A DNA stretch of 64,000 nt from Lentisphaeraceae bacterium (GTDB taxonomy: Bacteria > Verrucomicrobiota > Lentisphaeria > Lentisphaerales > Lentisphaeraceae), in contig JAJPOQ010000091.1 of NCBI GenBank assembly GCA_021232515.1, positions 1-64,000 of the forward strand, read 5' to 3'. Of this stretch, positions 52,923 to 62,493 are shown in pieces. Position numbers and translations under genes: made by a program. Positions within the stretch are counted from its first letter, which is position 1; each line of letters opens with the position of its first letter. The notes beneath the pieces were generated by a model. The model was not told the origin of the DNA, did no database searches, and worked only from the letters and a program-made list of their open reading frames with translations.

Positions 52923-54308
52923 GTGAAGTTTTTTACGAGTCTAAAGTTCAGACTCATTGCCTTATTTGTTATCTTCATATCTTTATTTAGCATCATCACC
53001 TTTTCTTGGCTTCAAAAAAAATATGTCCATGAAAGTTTAGATAATATAGATAACAGACTTATCGAAACCGCAAAATTCTTAAAGCATGACTTTGAAGAAC
53101 GAAACATACAATTTTCAGCTAATCCTGAAGAGGAATATGGCGATATACTCGATGCTTACTCTTCTCAAAGTAAGATGCATAAAGAGTCTTATATACTTAT
53201 CTATGACGATGCTATCCTACTACAAAAAGCATCATTAGAGTCTTTTCAGCAATTAGCAGCAAAGCATTTTGAAAACTCTCCGACGAATGAAGTGTTTACA
53301 ATAAAATTCAATTTAGTTTCTGAGACTCTCAGAGTTTATAAAGTTGACCTAAAAAAACCATTTAGCTTGGTTCTCTGTGCATCGCTAAATGACCACCAAA
53401 ATGATATAGCACGAAATCAAAAGTTATTCTCACAAGCTGTCATCGCTTCTGTGATAGGTGCCGCCTTCTTATCCTGGTTATTTATAGCTTGGTCTTTAAG
53501 AGGCTTAAAAACTATTTCTTCAACTGCTGAAGATTTCGGACAAGGCAACCTTAAAGCACGAGCAAAAGTTAAAGGAATGACATCTGAAGTTTCTCGTTTA
53601 AGCACCTCTTTTAATTCCATGGCAGATCAACTTGAGAAGCTTATTTTTGAAATGGGAGAGATAACCAATAGTGCTGCTCACGATTTGCGGACACCAGTCA
53701 CTCGTATACGAGGCCTTGCTGAAAATTCACTTCTAAACGACACCGAAAAACAAGAGGTCTTTACGAGGATTATTGACGAGTGCGATATACAAGCGAACAT
53801 CATCAATGACATATTGGCCTTATCTCAATGTGAAGCTGGAATAGTTTCTAAAGGCGAAGAGAAGATCAACTTACAGGAAATACTTGAAGATTGTCACGAG
53901 ATGTTCTCGCCTGCTGCTGAAGATAAAGGTATAAAGATGACCGTTAAGCTACCTGAACAAGCTTGCTATATAGTTGGAGACTCAACTCGTATAGAGAGGT
54001 CTATCGCTAACTTAGTCGACAATGCATTGAAGTATTCATCCGAAGGAGAAATCATTCTTTCATTGATATCTAAAAACAATAATGCTGAACTGCGTGTATC
54101 TGATGAAGGATCTGGTATATCTATTGAAAACCGAGAACGAATCTTCGATCGCTTTTTCAGATCTGATGAAGCTAGGAATTCGCCAGGTTCAGGACTTGGG
54201 CTTAGTTTAGTAAAGTCATACATAGAGTTACATGAAGGTGAAGTTTCTGTTGAAGATACAAAAAAAGGGACAACGTTTTTGATCACATTGCCCCTAAAAA
54301 ACCTATAG
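52923..54308 (+). CDS. Sensor histidine kinase with HAMP domain
   Basis: The 461-residue protein has two membrane helices (about 9-30 and 172-191) around a periplasmic sensor of about 140 residues. A HAMP domain (about 192-244; LRGLKTISSTAEDFGQGNLK then ARAKV), the phospho-acceptor H box (AAHDLRTPVTR, His253), N box (NLVDNALKYSS), G1 (VSDEGSGIS), F box and G2 (GSGLGLSLVKSYIELHEG) follow. The start is GTG 52923, one base past the regulator stop. It should phosphorylate the preceding response regulator. Confidence 0.96.
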   Translation: MKFFTSLKFRLIALFVIFISLFSIITFSWLQKKYVHESLDNIDNRLIETAKFLKHDFEERNIQFSANPEEEYGDILDAYSSQSKMHKESYILIYDDAILLQKASLESFQQLAAKHFENSPTNEVFTIKFNLVSETLRVYKVDLKKPFSLVLCASLNDHQNDIARNQKLFSQAVIASVIGAAFLSWLFIAWSLRGLKTISSTAEDFGQGNLKARAKVKGMTSEVSRLSTSFNSMADQLEKLIFEMGEITNSAAHDLRTPVTRIRGLAENSLLNDTEKQEVFTRIIDECDIQANIINDILALSQCEAGIVSKGEEKINLQEILEDCHEMFSPAAEDKGIKMTVKLPEQACYIVGDSTRIERSIANLVDNALKYSSEGEIILSLISKNNNAELRVSDEGSGISIENRERIFDRFFRSDEARNSPGSGLGLSLVKSYIELHEGEVSVEDTKKGTTFLITLPLKNL

Positions 54309-54330
54309 GATACTTTCCGGATAGTATCCT
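54307..54330 (-). terminator. Terminator hairpin between histidine kinase and small exported peptide
   Basis: AGGATACT (54307-54314) and AGTATCCT (54323-54330) form a perfect 8-base stem. On the minus strand a TTTTTT tract follows closely, so it best serves the small exported peptide gene; on the plus strand no T tract is seen. Confidence 0.6.
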
Positions 54331-54341
54331 AAAAAAGACTA

Positions 54342-54536
54342 TTACTTCATCTTTTTCTTAGCAGTTTCTTTTTTCTTTGGAGTCTCTTTTGAAGCTTCCT
54401 CATTCTTAGTTGGAGCTTCTTTCGCTTTTGGAGTCTCTTTCTTAACTTCTTTCTTTACTGGTTCAGCTTTTTTTTCTTCAGCATAAGTAGTGACGCTTAG
54501 TAGGCTTAGTGATACAAGTACAGTTAGCAGTTTCAT
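54342..54536 (-). CDS. Small exported Lys/Glu-rich peptide
   Basis: The 64-residue product has a signal peptide (about 1-19, ending TTYAEE) with GGAG seven bases before the ATG. The mature 45 residues are built almost only of Lys, Glu, Pro, Ala and Thr in loose KKE-T-PK repeats (e.g. KKEVKKETPKAKEAPTK), so it is disordered and highly charged. No family. Such peptides are often periplasmic and of unknown role. The strong ribosome binding site and own terminator support expression. Confidence 0.72.
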   Translation of the reverse strand: MKLLTVLVSLSLLSVTTYAEEKKAEPVKKEVKKETPKAKEAPTKNEEASKETPKKKETAKKKMK

Positions 54537-54629
54537 TATTTTCTCCTTTCATTTAATGAAGCTGTTATGAATCTAGACTTCTTGTTTTGGATTAAAGCCT
54601 TCCCTCCATGACATTTTGGTCATCTACAC

Positions 54630-54663
54630 AAAAAAGCCCAGAACACACAAGGTGCTCCGGGCT
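54630..54663 (-). terminator. Terminator of the second sulfatase
   Basis: AGCCCAGAACAC (54635-54646) pairs with GTGCTCCGGGCT (54652-54663): a 12-base stem with two G-U wobbles when read on the minus strand, then TTTTTT. Confidence 0.9.
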
Positions 54664-54684
54664 ACATGTCGAAAATTTAGTAGA

Positions 54685-56097
54685 TTACTTCTTGGCTTTT
54701 TCTATTTTGTCATGAAGTTCTTTAACGAGTTCTGGGTATTCCGAAAACAAGTTCTTTTGCTCACCAAGATCTTTGGCAAGATTGTAAAGTTGTCCTGTTG
54801 GACCACCCTTTTTAGCTTTGATATACTTAGGCTTACTGAAACCACCACTACCAAGAAATGGGATATATTTCCAGTCTTTATAACGTATAGCTAAATGTGA
54901 AACTTTATCTAAATGGACAAGTTCACTTCTCTGAGAATCATTAAACGCTTTACCAAGTGAAAGTCCATCTTTATATTTTTTGCTGTGAGTTTCGTCACCA
55001 ACAACATCTGCCATAGTTGGTAGTACATCTAAGAAACTCGCAAGTCCATCATAACGAACTCCAGCTTTGATTCCTTTTGGCCATCTAACGATAAATGGAA
55101 CACGGTGACCGCCTTCCCAAGCATCTGCCTTCATACCGCGAAGTGCGCCATTTGACTTGTGACCAGTGCGTTCTTCATCTTTGTCGTACCATACTGGGCC
55201 ATTATCACTAGTGATGATGATGATCGTATTGTCTTTTATACCAGCATCTGTGATAGCTTGATCAATTCTTTTAACACAATCATCGACATGAGCAACGAAA
55301 GCACCATAAAGACCGTTTGGTGAATTCTTAACAAAACGCTCACCAGGCAGCCAAGGTGTATGAGGTGCAGTTAGTGGAACGTAAAGAAAAAGAGGCTTAT
55401 CGCTACTTTTAGCGTGATCTTTTATTTTTTGAGCTGAACGGTCTGCTAAAATATCGAGTACTTCTTCGTGTTTGAAGTTTGGAGCACACTCACCTTTACG
55501 ATAGAATTCACCTTGGATCTTAGTCCAGTTTGGATCAGTTGGTCCTCTATCGCCAACTTTACCGGTTGGTTTTTGAACAGCTTTATCGTTTTCGATGTAC
55601 AAGTAAGGCTGTATATCTAGTGAATGAGGTAAACCATAAAAATAGTCAAAGCCACGATCAAAAGGTCCACCCGTTAGTTTGTCTGCGTGGAAGTCCATAC
55701 CTGTATCGAAACCTAAGTGCCATTTACCAATCATCGCAGTTGAGTAACCATTTGCTTTAAGCATTTTAGGCAGAGTCATTTCATCTTTACCGATAACCGC
55801 CATCTTTGTCCATCTATTAGTATTTTTAAATGGGTAAGTTGAAGTCATTAAGCCATAACGTGAAGGCACACACCATGAAGCCGCTGAGTGCATATCTGTA
55901 AAAATCATTCCCTCGGAAGCTATACTATCTATAGCCGGAGCTGAGTTTTTAGATTCTGGATTATTTGCTTTTAGATCACCATAGCCGAGGTCGTCAGCCA
56001 AGATAAAAACGATATTGGGCTTATCTGCAGAATACGCAGATACCATGGAGAAAATTAGCAAGAAAAAAGTAGAGAGTACTTTACTTTGTAGAGTCAT
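54685..56097 (-). CDS. Secreted sulfatase (S1 type, formylglycine-dependent)
   Basis: The 470-residue protein has a signal peptide (about 1-24, ending YSAD). The metal-binding start PNIVFILADDLGYGD (Asp35, Asp36) and the signature C-V-P-S-R with Cys76 (the formylglycine site) are followed by TAMIGKWHLG, LYVPLTAPHTPW and ITSDNGPVW (metal-site Asp/Asn). GAFVAHVDDCVKRI is typical of arylsulfatase A-like enzymes. It has its own terminator and is not clustered with a glycosidase. It differs clearly from the sulfatase at 2215, so it probably attacks another sulfate position or polymer. Confidence 0.93.
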   Translation of the reverse strand: MTLQSKVLSTFFLLIFSMVSAYSADKPNIVFILADDLGYGDLKANNPESKNSAPAIDSIASEGMIFTDMHSAASWCVPSRYGLMTSTYPFKNTNRWTKMAVIGKDEMTLPKMLKANGYSTAMIGKWHLGFDTGMDFHADKLTGGPFDRGFDYFYGLPHSLDIQPYLYIENDKAVQKPTGKVGDRGPTDPNWTKIQGEFYRKGECAPNFKHEEVLDILADRSAQKIKDHAKSSDKPLFLYVPLTAPHTPWLPGERFVKNSPNGLYGAFVAHVDDCVKRIDQAITDAGIKDNTIIIITSDNGPVWYDKDEERTGHKSNGALRGMKADAWEGGHRVPFIVRWPKGIKAGVRYDGLASFLDVLPTMADVVGDETHSKKYKDGLSLGKAFNDSQRSELVHLDKVSHLAIRYKDWKYIPFLGSGGFSKPKYIKAKKGGPTGQLYNLAKDLGEQKNLFSEYPELVKELHDKIEKAKK

Positions 56098-56200
56098 TGA
56101 TAGTGCCTTTATATATAATTAGCCCAGCTCGAACACACACTGAGGAACTTTAATCATTCAGTATATACCAAAATTGGGGGTAATATTACGCTATCAATGT

Positions 56201-56227
56201 AAAAAAATAGGCTGGAGACTACCAGCC
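56201..56227 (-). terminator. Terminator of the AsmA-like gene
   Basis: GGCTGG (56210-56215) and CCAGCC (56222-56227) form a perfect GC stem with a 6-base loop. On the minus strand it ends in TATTTTTTT. Confidence 0.85.
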
Positions 56228-56239
56228 CATAGAAGGGAA

Positions 56240-57019
56240 TTACTTAAAAATATTCTTTATGCCGTCAACAACGCCTTTCGTTCCTTCCTTAACTGAATCA
56301 ACGGCCTTGCTGCCAGATTCAGAAAGAGCACCCCAAGAGTCTCCTAAAACACTTTTTGAGTTTTCTAGGAATTGAGTAATGCTACCAAGCATCGAAGCAT
56401 ATAAAACACCAATAGAATCACTCATCTTCATGCCGCCTTCTGTGTCACTACCAATTCCTTCTTTTTCGAAATCTGGTAGTGTTATCTCAGTAAGCTTCTT
56501 ACCAAATCCATAAAGATGAATTTTAGTATTCGTCATTTTAAAAAGCTTTATTTCTAGTGACTTTTCTTTACCTGGTTCCTCTGAAGGTTTTTCACCCTCT
56601 TCAGTTTTCTCTTCTGCAGGACCAGCGAATTCCTGAATATTTTCTAGTATTTGTTGGTGGTTAGAACCGGCCATTCCTTCCCAACAAAGCTCAGCGCCAT
56701 CAACGATGATCGAATTAACCACAATTTTGTCTGATGTAACAGACCCAATCTGAACGCTAACATCTACACTGCCCATTTTGAAAGCAAATGGAGATGAAAA
56801 GTCACCATTTTTCGGGTTACCGATTTCAAGTCCTTTTATTCCACCTGAACCAAAGATACTCAAGGATGCAGAATCGAGCTTCACATCACCTTTTGTGAGT
56901 TTAGGACCGACAGTTTCGACACCAGTAGAAATGATGCTGCCCAAAAAGAAGTAGCCTACAACTAAACCAACGACTAATAAGCCGATTAGAACTCCGACTA
57001 TCTTTTTCGCTTTTTTCAT
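56240..57019 (-). CDS. AsmA-like inner-membrane-anchored protein
   Basis: The 259-residue protein has one N-terminal membrane helix (about 7-30) after a Lys-rich start and a periplasmic domain (about 31-185). The pattern VETVGPKLTKGDVKLDSASL, GIKGLEIGNPKNG and IVVNSIIVDGAELCWEG is the N-terminal AsmA-type beta-groove, a fold seen in outer-membrane lipid-transfer proteins. An acidic linker (EEKTEEGEKPSEEPGKEK) interrupts it. The C-terminus (about 205-259) is amphipathic (VDSVKEGTKGVVDGIKNIFK). It is far shorter than AsmA/YhdP, so a bridge role is unlikely; function is unknown. Confidence 0.72.
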   Translation of the reverse strand: MKKAKKIVGVLIGLLVVGLVVGYFFLGSIISTGVETVGPKLTKGDVKLDSASLSIFGSGGIKGLEIGNPKNGDFSSPFAFKMGSVDVSVQIGSVTSDKIVVNSIIVDGAELCWEGMAGSNHQQILENIQEFAGPAEEKTEEGEKPSEEPGKEKSLEIKLFKMTNTKIHLYGFGKKLTEITLPDFEKEGIGSDTEGGMKMSDSIGVLYASMLGSITQFLENSKSVLGDSWGALSESGSKAVDSVKEGTKGVVDGIKNIFK

Positions 57020-57194
57020 AAGATTATCCCCGTTTACTTGACATTATTATTTAAAGATACAGTACTATGCTGCGATGGATGTAATTCGGCCAATTCATTT
57101 ATGTTAAATGTGCACTTTATTGAAATATTCGCATATAGGAATATAGTTGCCGAATAATTGTAGAAACCATAGATATATTCAAGACTTTCAGGAC

Positions 57195-60100
57195 ATGCCA
57201 GTGAACAGCTTTTTAGAAGAATTAGAAAAACAAGTTTTAGTTATAGATGGAGCCATGGGCTCAATGGTGCAGCAGCTCAAGTTACCCGAGTCTGCATACG
57301 GTGGTGCCGAGTACGCCATGTTATCTGACCTACTCGTTTACTCTAGACCAGACGAACTCTGCGATGAAATTCATATGGAGTACCTAAAAGCTGGTGCAAA
57401 TATCCTCGAAACAAATACTTTTGGTGCAACTCCTCTACGTCTAAAAGAATTCGATTTTTCAAATATCGACCTTAGTGACTTTGCTCCACTTCCTGAAGGC
57501 CTAGACTTTCACGAAAACGACTACGAGAAGCTTACTTACCGCTTCAATGTTGATGGTGTAAAAGTTGCTAGAAATGCCATCGATAAGTACAAGCTACTTC
57601 CTGAGTATGACGGTCGCCCTTTGTACGTTGCTGGTTCTATTGGACCTTCTAACTGGGTTTTGTCATCAACTCAAGCGAACCTTAACAAAGCTGACTTCCC
57701 GACTATCCGTAAGAACTTCTACCATCAAGTTTGTGGACTTATGGACGGTGGTGCAGACATACTACTTTTTGAAACACAACAAGATGTACTTGAGCTTAAA
57801 GCTGCCATTACAGGTGCGAAAGACGCTTTTGAAGAAAAAGGCTACAAAGTACCAATCATGGCTCAGGTCACTGTTGACCAATTCTGTAAGATGCAGATTT
57901 TCAACACTGACATACTAGCAGCCTACTCTGCCGTATCTGGTATAGGCATAGATGTCTTTGGCATCAACTGTACAGTCGGTCCAGAACTTATGGATAAAGT
58001 CGTTCCAAAGATGGCAGAATACTCTCACCTGCCTATTTCTGTTGTGCCAAATGCTGGTCAACCTATTTCTGTTAATGGTGAAACAGTTTATCCACTACAG
58101 CCTGAGAAGATGGCTGAGTACATGAAAGACTTTGTTGAAACTCACGGCATCAATATTGTCGGTGGTTGCTGCGGTACAACTCCAGCTCATATTCGCGAAA
58201 TAGCCAAAGCTGTAAAAACTGTAAAACGCGCAGTCAGAACACCGAAGAAAGCCAACTTAGTTTCTGGTCCTCAGGTTGCTGTAGATCTCGACTCTACTAA
58301 CAATCTTATTCAGATCGGTGAAAGACTAAATGCTCGTGGATCTAAGAAAGTCCGTGTTGCAGTCGAAGAAGCATCGAACATCGACTATGAAGCTCTCGAA
58401 GAAGTTGTCTCAGAACAGGTAAGAGACCTAGGCATCGACATCATCGATGTATGTATGGACTCAAACATTGTTGAGACTGATAAAGTTTTACCAGATGTTA
58501 TTTATAAGATGACAGCTGACTTCCAAGGTGTTATGTGTATCGACTCATTTGCTGTTGACGCCCTTGAAGCTGCAATTGACATCTACCCTGGTCGTCCAAT
58601 TGTAAACTCAATAGCTCTTGAAGAACATCAACCTGGCGTTTCTAAAATCGATGCGATCGTCCCTTTAACAGCTCATCATAATCCTGTCTATATAGCCCTC
58701 GTTACAGATGGCGATGGACCTGCACTTACAGCAGACAAAAAGTATGAGCTTTCAGTAAGAATCGTTGAAGAGTGTGCCAGGTATGGTGTAACTCCTGATC
58801 AACTTATGATCGATATAAATGGCTTCCCTATCGGTTCAGAGTCTGATGAAAACATGAACTTCTCAGTAGAGTCTCTAGATTCTATCGAACGTATAAAGTC
58901 TATTCACCCAGACATCATGACTTCCATCGGTGTTGGTAACCTAACAAATGGTTTGGCGAAAAAGCCTTATATGCGTAAAGCTCTGACTTCTGTCTTTCTA
59001 GATGAAGGCCGTAAAAGAGGTCTTGATGCCGCTATTTTAAATCCAAACCACTACGTTCCTGTCGAGTCACTAGATAAGTACGACTATGACCTTTGTCTTA
59101 AAGTTATCTTCGAGCGTGATCTCGATGCATTTGCAGAGTTAGAAGACATCGCCGAACGTAAGAAAGGTAACGTTGTCGTAAGAAAGACAAGTTATGACGA
59201 TTTAGAGCAAGAAGTTCAGGTCTGTGAAAAGATCAAAGACGGTTTCAAAGAAAGATCTGAAGGAACTTTCGAGAAAGGTGAATTTACTTACACCTACAAA
59301 GATAAAATTGCTCTTACCATGAAAGACCTTGTCGATCGACACAATCCACTAGATTTCATAAATGACTACCTCATGGTCGCCATGAAAGAACTAGGTGACG
59401 GTTTTGGTCGCGGTGAAGTCAGTCTTCCTCACCTACTAAAATCTGCCGATGTCATGAAACACTGTATGGGTTTTCTTGAAACATACATGAAAAATGAAAG
59501 TGGCGTTGATCCAAACGAAGCTATTCAATACAAAGGTGTTGTTGTCATAGGAACGGTCTACCAAGATGTTCACAGTATCGGTAAAGACCTAGCTAAAACA
59601 CTTTTAGAAAACTATGGCTACAGAGTTATCGACCTTGGGGTTCAGGTTCCTCTTGAAGAGTTTATTGATACTGCCATAAGAGAAAATGCCGATGCTATTG
59701 GCATGAGTGCTCTACTTGTTCAGACTTCAAATCACATGATCACTGTTCAGCAGATGCAGAAAGAGAAAGGCGTTGATTTCCCACTCCTTATTGGTGGTGC
59801 TCCAGTTAACAGCCGACATGCTGCGTATGTCTCTATGTATGGCCAGGACAGTTTTGATGAAATGAACCGTCGTGTTTTCTATTGTCAGTCTGGTATGGAT
59901 GGTGTCAACGTCATGAATGCTCTCGTTGATGAAAAGAAACGCATACCTCTTATCGAAGAGAACTCTGAAAAGCTTAAGCGGTTCTATCGCATAGCTAAAG
60001 AACAAGCTGCTAGAAATGCAGAACAAAACGCGACTCTTGAGTGGCGTGAAATTGACTTAGCTGATCATAAACACGAAATGACTCCATACGGTCTTTACGA

Positions 60101-60815
60101 CTTCAATATGCCTATCTCTGACCTTAAAGAGCACTTTGATCTAAGAACTCTTTATGGACTTAACTGGGACTTCGGCGGTAAAAAGGCTTGGGCCAAAAAA
60201 GGCGTTACTGAGGATGATCTTAACGCTTTACGCGATAAGTGGGTTTCAGATGCCGATAGACATAAATGGATCACTCCTATTTCACGCTATGGTATATTCC
60301 CAGCTCAAGTAGTCGAGCCTGGCATTGTTGCTATCTACGATATAAATGACCACTCAAAAGAAGTGGCAAGACTTACTTTCAATCAAGTCAATGGCCGTAA
60401 AGACAAGTGGCAAGTAACTCAGTACATGCACACTGTCGAAAGTGGCAAGATGGACATGATCGGTTTACAGATTTCGAGTTGTGGTAGTGATGTTGACACT
60501 CAAATCAATAAATTTCGTGATAATGGTGACCTCGAACCATCTTTCTTACTACAAGGCCTTTCAGACCGTGTAGCCGAAGATATGGCTCAAGAGTGTCATG
60601 TAGACGCTCGTAAACGTTGTGGACTAGCAACAGACTTTGGCTGTCGCTTTAGCCCGGGCTACCCTGCTATGGAAGACATTCATAACAACAAAGTTATCTA
60701 CGACCTTCTGAAAGCAGATGAACTTGGTATACAGATCACAGAAGCTTCAGAGTTTATCCCGACAGGATCAACAGGAGCCGTTGCTATCTTCCATCCAAAC
60801 ATAAGCTACGCTTAG
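57195..60815 (+). CDS. metH: Cobalamin-dependent methionine synthase MetH
   Basis: At about 1,206 residues this is a full-length MetH. It starts at ATG 57195 or GTG 57201 (AGGA seven bases before the GTG); the in-frame TTG at 57147 is less likely. Domains in order: homocysteine-binding barrel (VIDGAMGSM, zinc cysteines in GINCTVGPE and GGCCGTTPAH), methyltetrahydrofolate-binding barrel (IGERLNARGSKK), cobalamin cap and Rossmann domain with DVHSIGK (the Co-ligand His), and a C-terminal SAM-reactivation domain with RFSPGYPA. No B12 riboswitch was recognised in the 175 bases upstream. A strong terminator follows. Confidence 0.97.
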   Translation: MPVNSFLEELEKQVLVIDGAMGSMVQQLKLPESAYGGAEYAMLSDLLVYSRPDELCDEIHMEYLKAGANILETNTFGATPLRLKEFDFSNIDLSDFAPLPEGLDFHENDYEKLTYRFNVDGVKVARNAIDKYKLLPEYDGRPLYVAGSIGPSNWVLSSTQANLNKADFPTIRKNFYHQVCGLMDGGADILLFETQQDVLELKAAITGAKDAFEEKGYKVPIMAQVTVDQFCKMQIFNTDILAAYSAVSGIGIDVFGINCTVGPELMDKVVPKMAEYSHLPISVVPNAGQPISVNGETVYPLQPEKMAEYMKDFVETHGINIVGGCCGTTPAHIREIAKAVKTVKRAVRTPKKANLVSGPQVAVDLDSTNNLIQIGERLNARGSKKVRVAVEEASNIDYEALEEVVSEQVRDLGIDIIDVCMDSNIVETDKVLPDVIYKMTADFQGVMCIDSFAVDALEAAIDIYPGRPIVNSIALEEHQPGVSKIDAIVPLTAHHNPVYIALVTDGDGPALTADKKYELSVRIVEECARYGVTPDQLMIDINGFPIGSESDENMNFSVESLDSIERIKSIHPDIMTSIGVGNLTNGLAKKPYMRKALTSVFLDEGRKRGLDAAILNPNHYVPVESLDKYDYDLCLKVIFERDLDAFAELEDIAERKKGNVVVRKTSYDDLEQEVQVCEKIKDGFKERSEGTFEKGEFTYTYKDKIALTMKDLVDRHNPLDFINDYLMVAMKELGDGFGRGEVSLPHLLKSADVMKHCMGFLETYMKNESGVDPNEAIQYKGVVVIGTVYQDVHSIGKDLAKTLLENYGYRVIDLGVQVPLEEFIDTAIRENADAIGMSALLVQTSNHMITVQQMQKEKGVDFPLLIGGAPVNSRHAAYVSMYGQDSFDEMNRRVFYCQSGMDGVNVMNALVDEKKRIPLIEENSEKLKRFYRIAKEQAARNAEQNATLEWREIDLADHKHEMTPYGLYDFNMPISDLKEHFDLRTLYGLNWDFGGKKAWAKKGVTEDDLNALRDKWVSDADRHKWITPISRYGIFPAQVVEPGIVAIYDINDHSKEVARLTFNQVNGRKDKWQVTQYMHTVESGKMDMIGLQISSCGSDVDTQINKFRDNGDLEPSFLLQGLSDRVAEDMAQECHVDARKRCGLATDFGCRFSPGYPAMEDIHNNKVIYDLLKADELGIQITEASEFIPTGSTGAVAIFHPNISYA

Positions 60816-60840
60816 TTTTATATAGATATAGTTTTCATTG

Positions 60841-60879
60841 ATAACACAGAGAATATAAAATTTTCTGTGTTATTTTTTT
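60841..60879 (+). terminator. Terminator of metH
   Basis: ATAACACAGA (60841-60850) and TCTGTGTTAT (60864-60873) form a perfect 10-base stem followed by TTTTTT. Confidence 0.92.
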
Positions 60880-60912
60880 GCCTGTTGTAAATGTGTGTAA
60901 AGGAATAAAACA

Positions 60913-61959
60913 ATGAATAGAACTATCGCTATAGCACTTCTGCTATTTCTAACTACTTCTCTCCAAGCCCAAAATACTTATAAAGTAGACAATTCTCTCA
61001 TCCACTACTTCGGCCGTGTAACTGCAGATAAAACTTTTGGGTGGGGTTCTAGTGGCTTTCAGCTAAGCTTTACAGGCTCTCAAGTAGAGTTTGAGATGAC
61101 AAATAAACGAGGCCCTGCTTATCTAAGCATTCTTATAAATGGCCAAGCTCAGCCATGGATTAAAATCAATAAAGGTAAGCACACCTATAAAGTCACAGCT
61201 AAAAGCACTGAGAATAACACTCTTAGAATTATAAAAAGTACCGAAGCACATACTGGCGAACTGCAACTTCACTCCATTTCGATTAAAGATGGTAAGCTTT
61301 TAAAAACTGAAGTTCCTTCAAAACGCATCCTCTTTATCGGAGACTCCATTACTTGTGGTTATGGAAATCTCGGAAAGTCCGTAAATGACGGTTACTCTAT
61401 AGATACAGAAGACATACTCCAAACTTACGGGTTCATCGCGAGTCAAAAAATAAATTATGAATTCACCTCTGTCGCCTGGTCTGGTCGTGGTATGGTTCGC
61501 AATAATAGTCCTAAGAATGAACCAAAGAAAAGATATGAAAATACCATTCCGTTGATCTTTGATCGAGCTATCCCACATAACCCTAAGCTAAAATGGGATC
61601 ATAAAACTTATTCACCAGACGTCATCTGTATAAACCTTGGCACAAACGACAATGCTCATGGTGGACTAAACAAAGATGAATACATTAACGCCTACAAGAA
61701 GTTCACGAAGCGCTTAAGAAGCTACTATCCTAAAGCGTTTATTGTCGGCTTGGTTGGGCCTATGTATAACAACAAGCTTTACCCAATCATGACTGATTGG
61801 GTTGGTGAATCCCTCAAAGGTTCCCCAAATACAGCAGTCATCCAACTCGAGAAGTCTAGTGGCATGCATGATATGGGCGGACACTGGCACCCAAATCATA
61901 AGTTTCATAAGCGTATTGGCGATGCCTTAGCTATCGAGTTAGAAAAACTTATAAAGTAA
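60913..61959 (+). CDS. Secreted CE2-type carbohydrate acetylesterase
   Basis: The 348-residue protein has a signal peptide (about 1-19, ending LQAQ), an N-terminal jelly-roll domain (about 22-130; HYFGRVTADKTFGWGSSGFQ then LSFTG and VEFEMTN) and a C-terminal SGNH hydrolase domain (about 135-348). The latter has block I FIGDSITCGYG (Ser nucleophile), block III INLGTNDNAHGG and block V GGHWHPNHKFHKRI (catalytic His). This two-domain order is that of carbohydrate esterase family 2, which removes acetyl groups from xylan or glucomannan. GGA precedes the ATG. It has no neighbouring glycosidase. Confidence 0.92.
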   Translation: MNRTIAIALLLFLTTSLQAQNTYKVDNSLIHYFGRVTADKTFGWGSSGFQLSFTGSQVEFEMTNKRGPAYLSILINGQAQPWIKINKGKHTYKVTAKSTENNTLRIIKSTEAHTGELQLHSISIKDGKLLKTEVPSKRILFIGDSITCGYGNLGKSVNDGYSIDTEDILQTYGFIASQKINYEFTSVAWSGRGMVRNNSPKNEPKKRYENTIPLIFDRAIPHNPKLKWDHKTYSPDVICINLGTNDNAHGGLNKDEYINAYKKFTKRLRSYYPKAFIVGLVGPMYNNKLYPIMTDWVGESLKGSPNTAVIQLEKSSGMHDMGGHWHPNHKFHKRIGDALAIELEKLIK

Positions 61960-61967
61960 TTTCAAAA

Positions 61968-61998
61968 AAGCACTCCTACAAAAAGTAAAGGAGTGCTT
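61968..61998. terminator. Hairpin after CE2 esterase gene
   Basis: AAGCACTCCT (about 61968-61977) and AGGAGTGCTT (61989-61998) form a perfect 10-base stem. The T tract (TTTTTT) lies on the minus-strand exit; the plus-strand exit has none, so it stops minus-strand transcripts best. Confidence 0.7.
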
Positions 61999-62061
61999 AA
62001 GTATCAAGGGCAACTATTCGTAAATCTACGATAGTAGTAATTAAATTAAGGGAACATCGTC

Positions 62062-62493
62062 ATGGCTGACAACTCAATGGTAGTACTTAAGATTCTAGGT
62101 TTTTGTGCAATTCTAACTATTTTTGGCTTATGGAAAGGATGTGAAGACATCTCTTATATGGTAAGCAGTGAATCTACTACAGCTCAAGTAAAGAAATTTG
62201 CCAAAATTACAGGGCGTCGCAATCGTGATAGTAGTATGAAGCATGTGCTATATAAATTTACAGATAAAGATGGTAAAGAATGCACTGGTTACGATAGAGT
62301 CGACCTCGACTGGCAAGCACCAGCGGATAATAAAATAGAAATAGCTTATGTTCCCGGAAAGCTTCGAGTAGATGGACACAACACCGTCTCTAGACTAGAG
62401 AATAAAGCATCTTACGGAGGCATACTTATCTTCTTCTTAGGCATCGGCGGATTTGCTGCAACTATAGGCTTGTCTTACAAAAGTTTAAAGTGA
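62062..62493 (+). CDS. DUF3592-like membrane protein
   Basis: The 143-residue protein has a membrane helix at each end (about 8-30 and 118-138) around a beta domain (about 38-105) that reads TTAQVKKFAKI, LYKFTDKDGKECTGYDR and IEIAYVPGKLRVDGHN. This is the DUF3592 pattern, seen in many bacterial membrane proteins of unknown role. GGGA precedes the start. Its last 19 bases overlap the end of the convergent AraC gene. Confidence 0.78.
   Translation: MADNSMVVLKILGFCAILTIFGLWKGCEDISYMVSSESTTAQVKKFAKITGRRNRDSSMKHVLYKFTDKDGKECTGYDRVDLDWQAPADNKIEIAYVPGKLRVDGHNTVSRLENKASYGGILIFFLGIGGFAATIGLSYKSLK

Noticed and set aside
57020-57194. Cobalamin or SAM riboswitch upstream of metH
   Set aside because: The leader is short and lacks a B12-box-like core or SAM-type helices; only short inverted repeats around ATATTC/GAATAT are seen.
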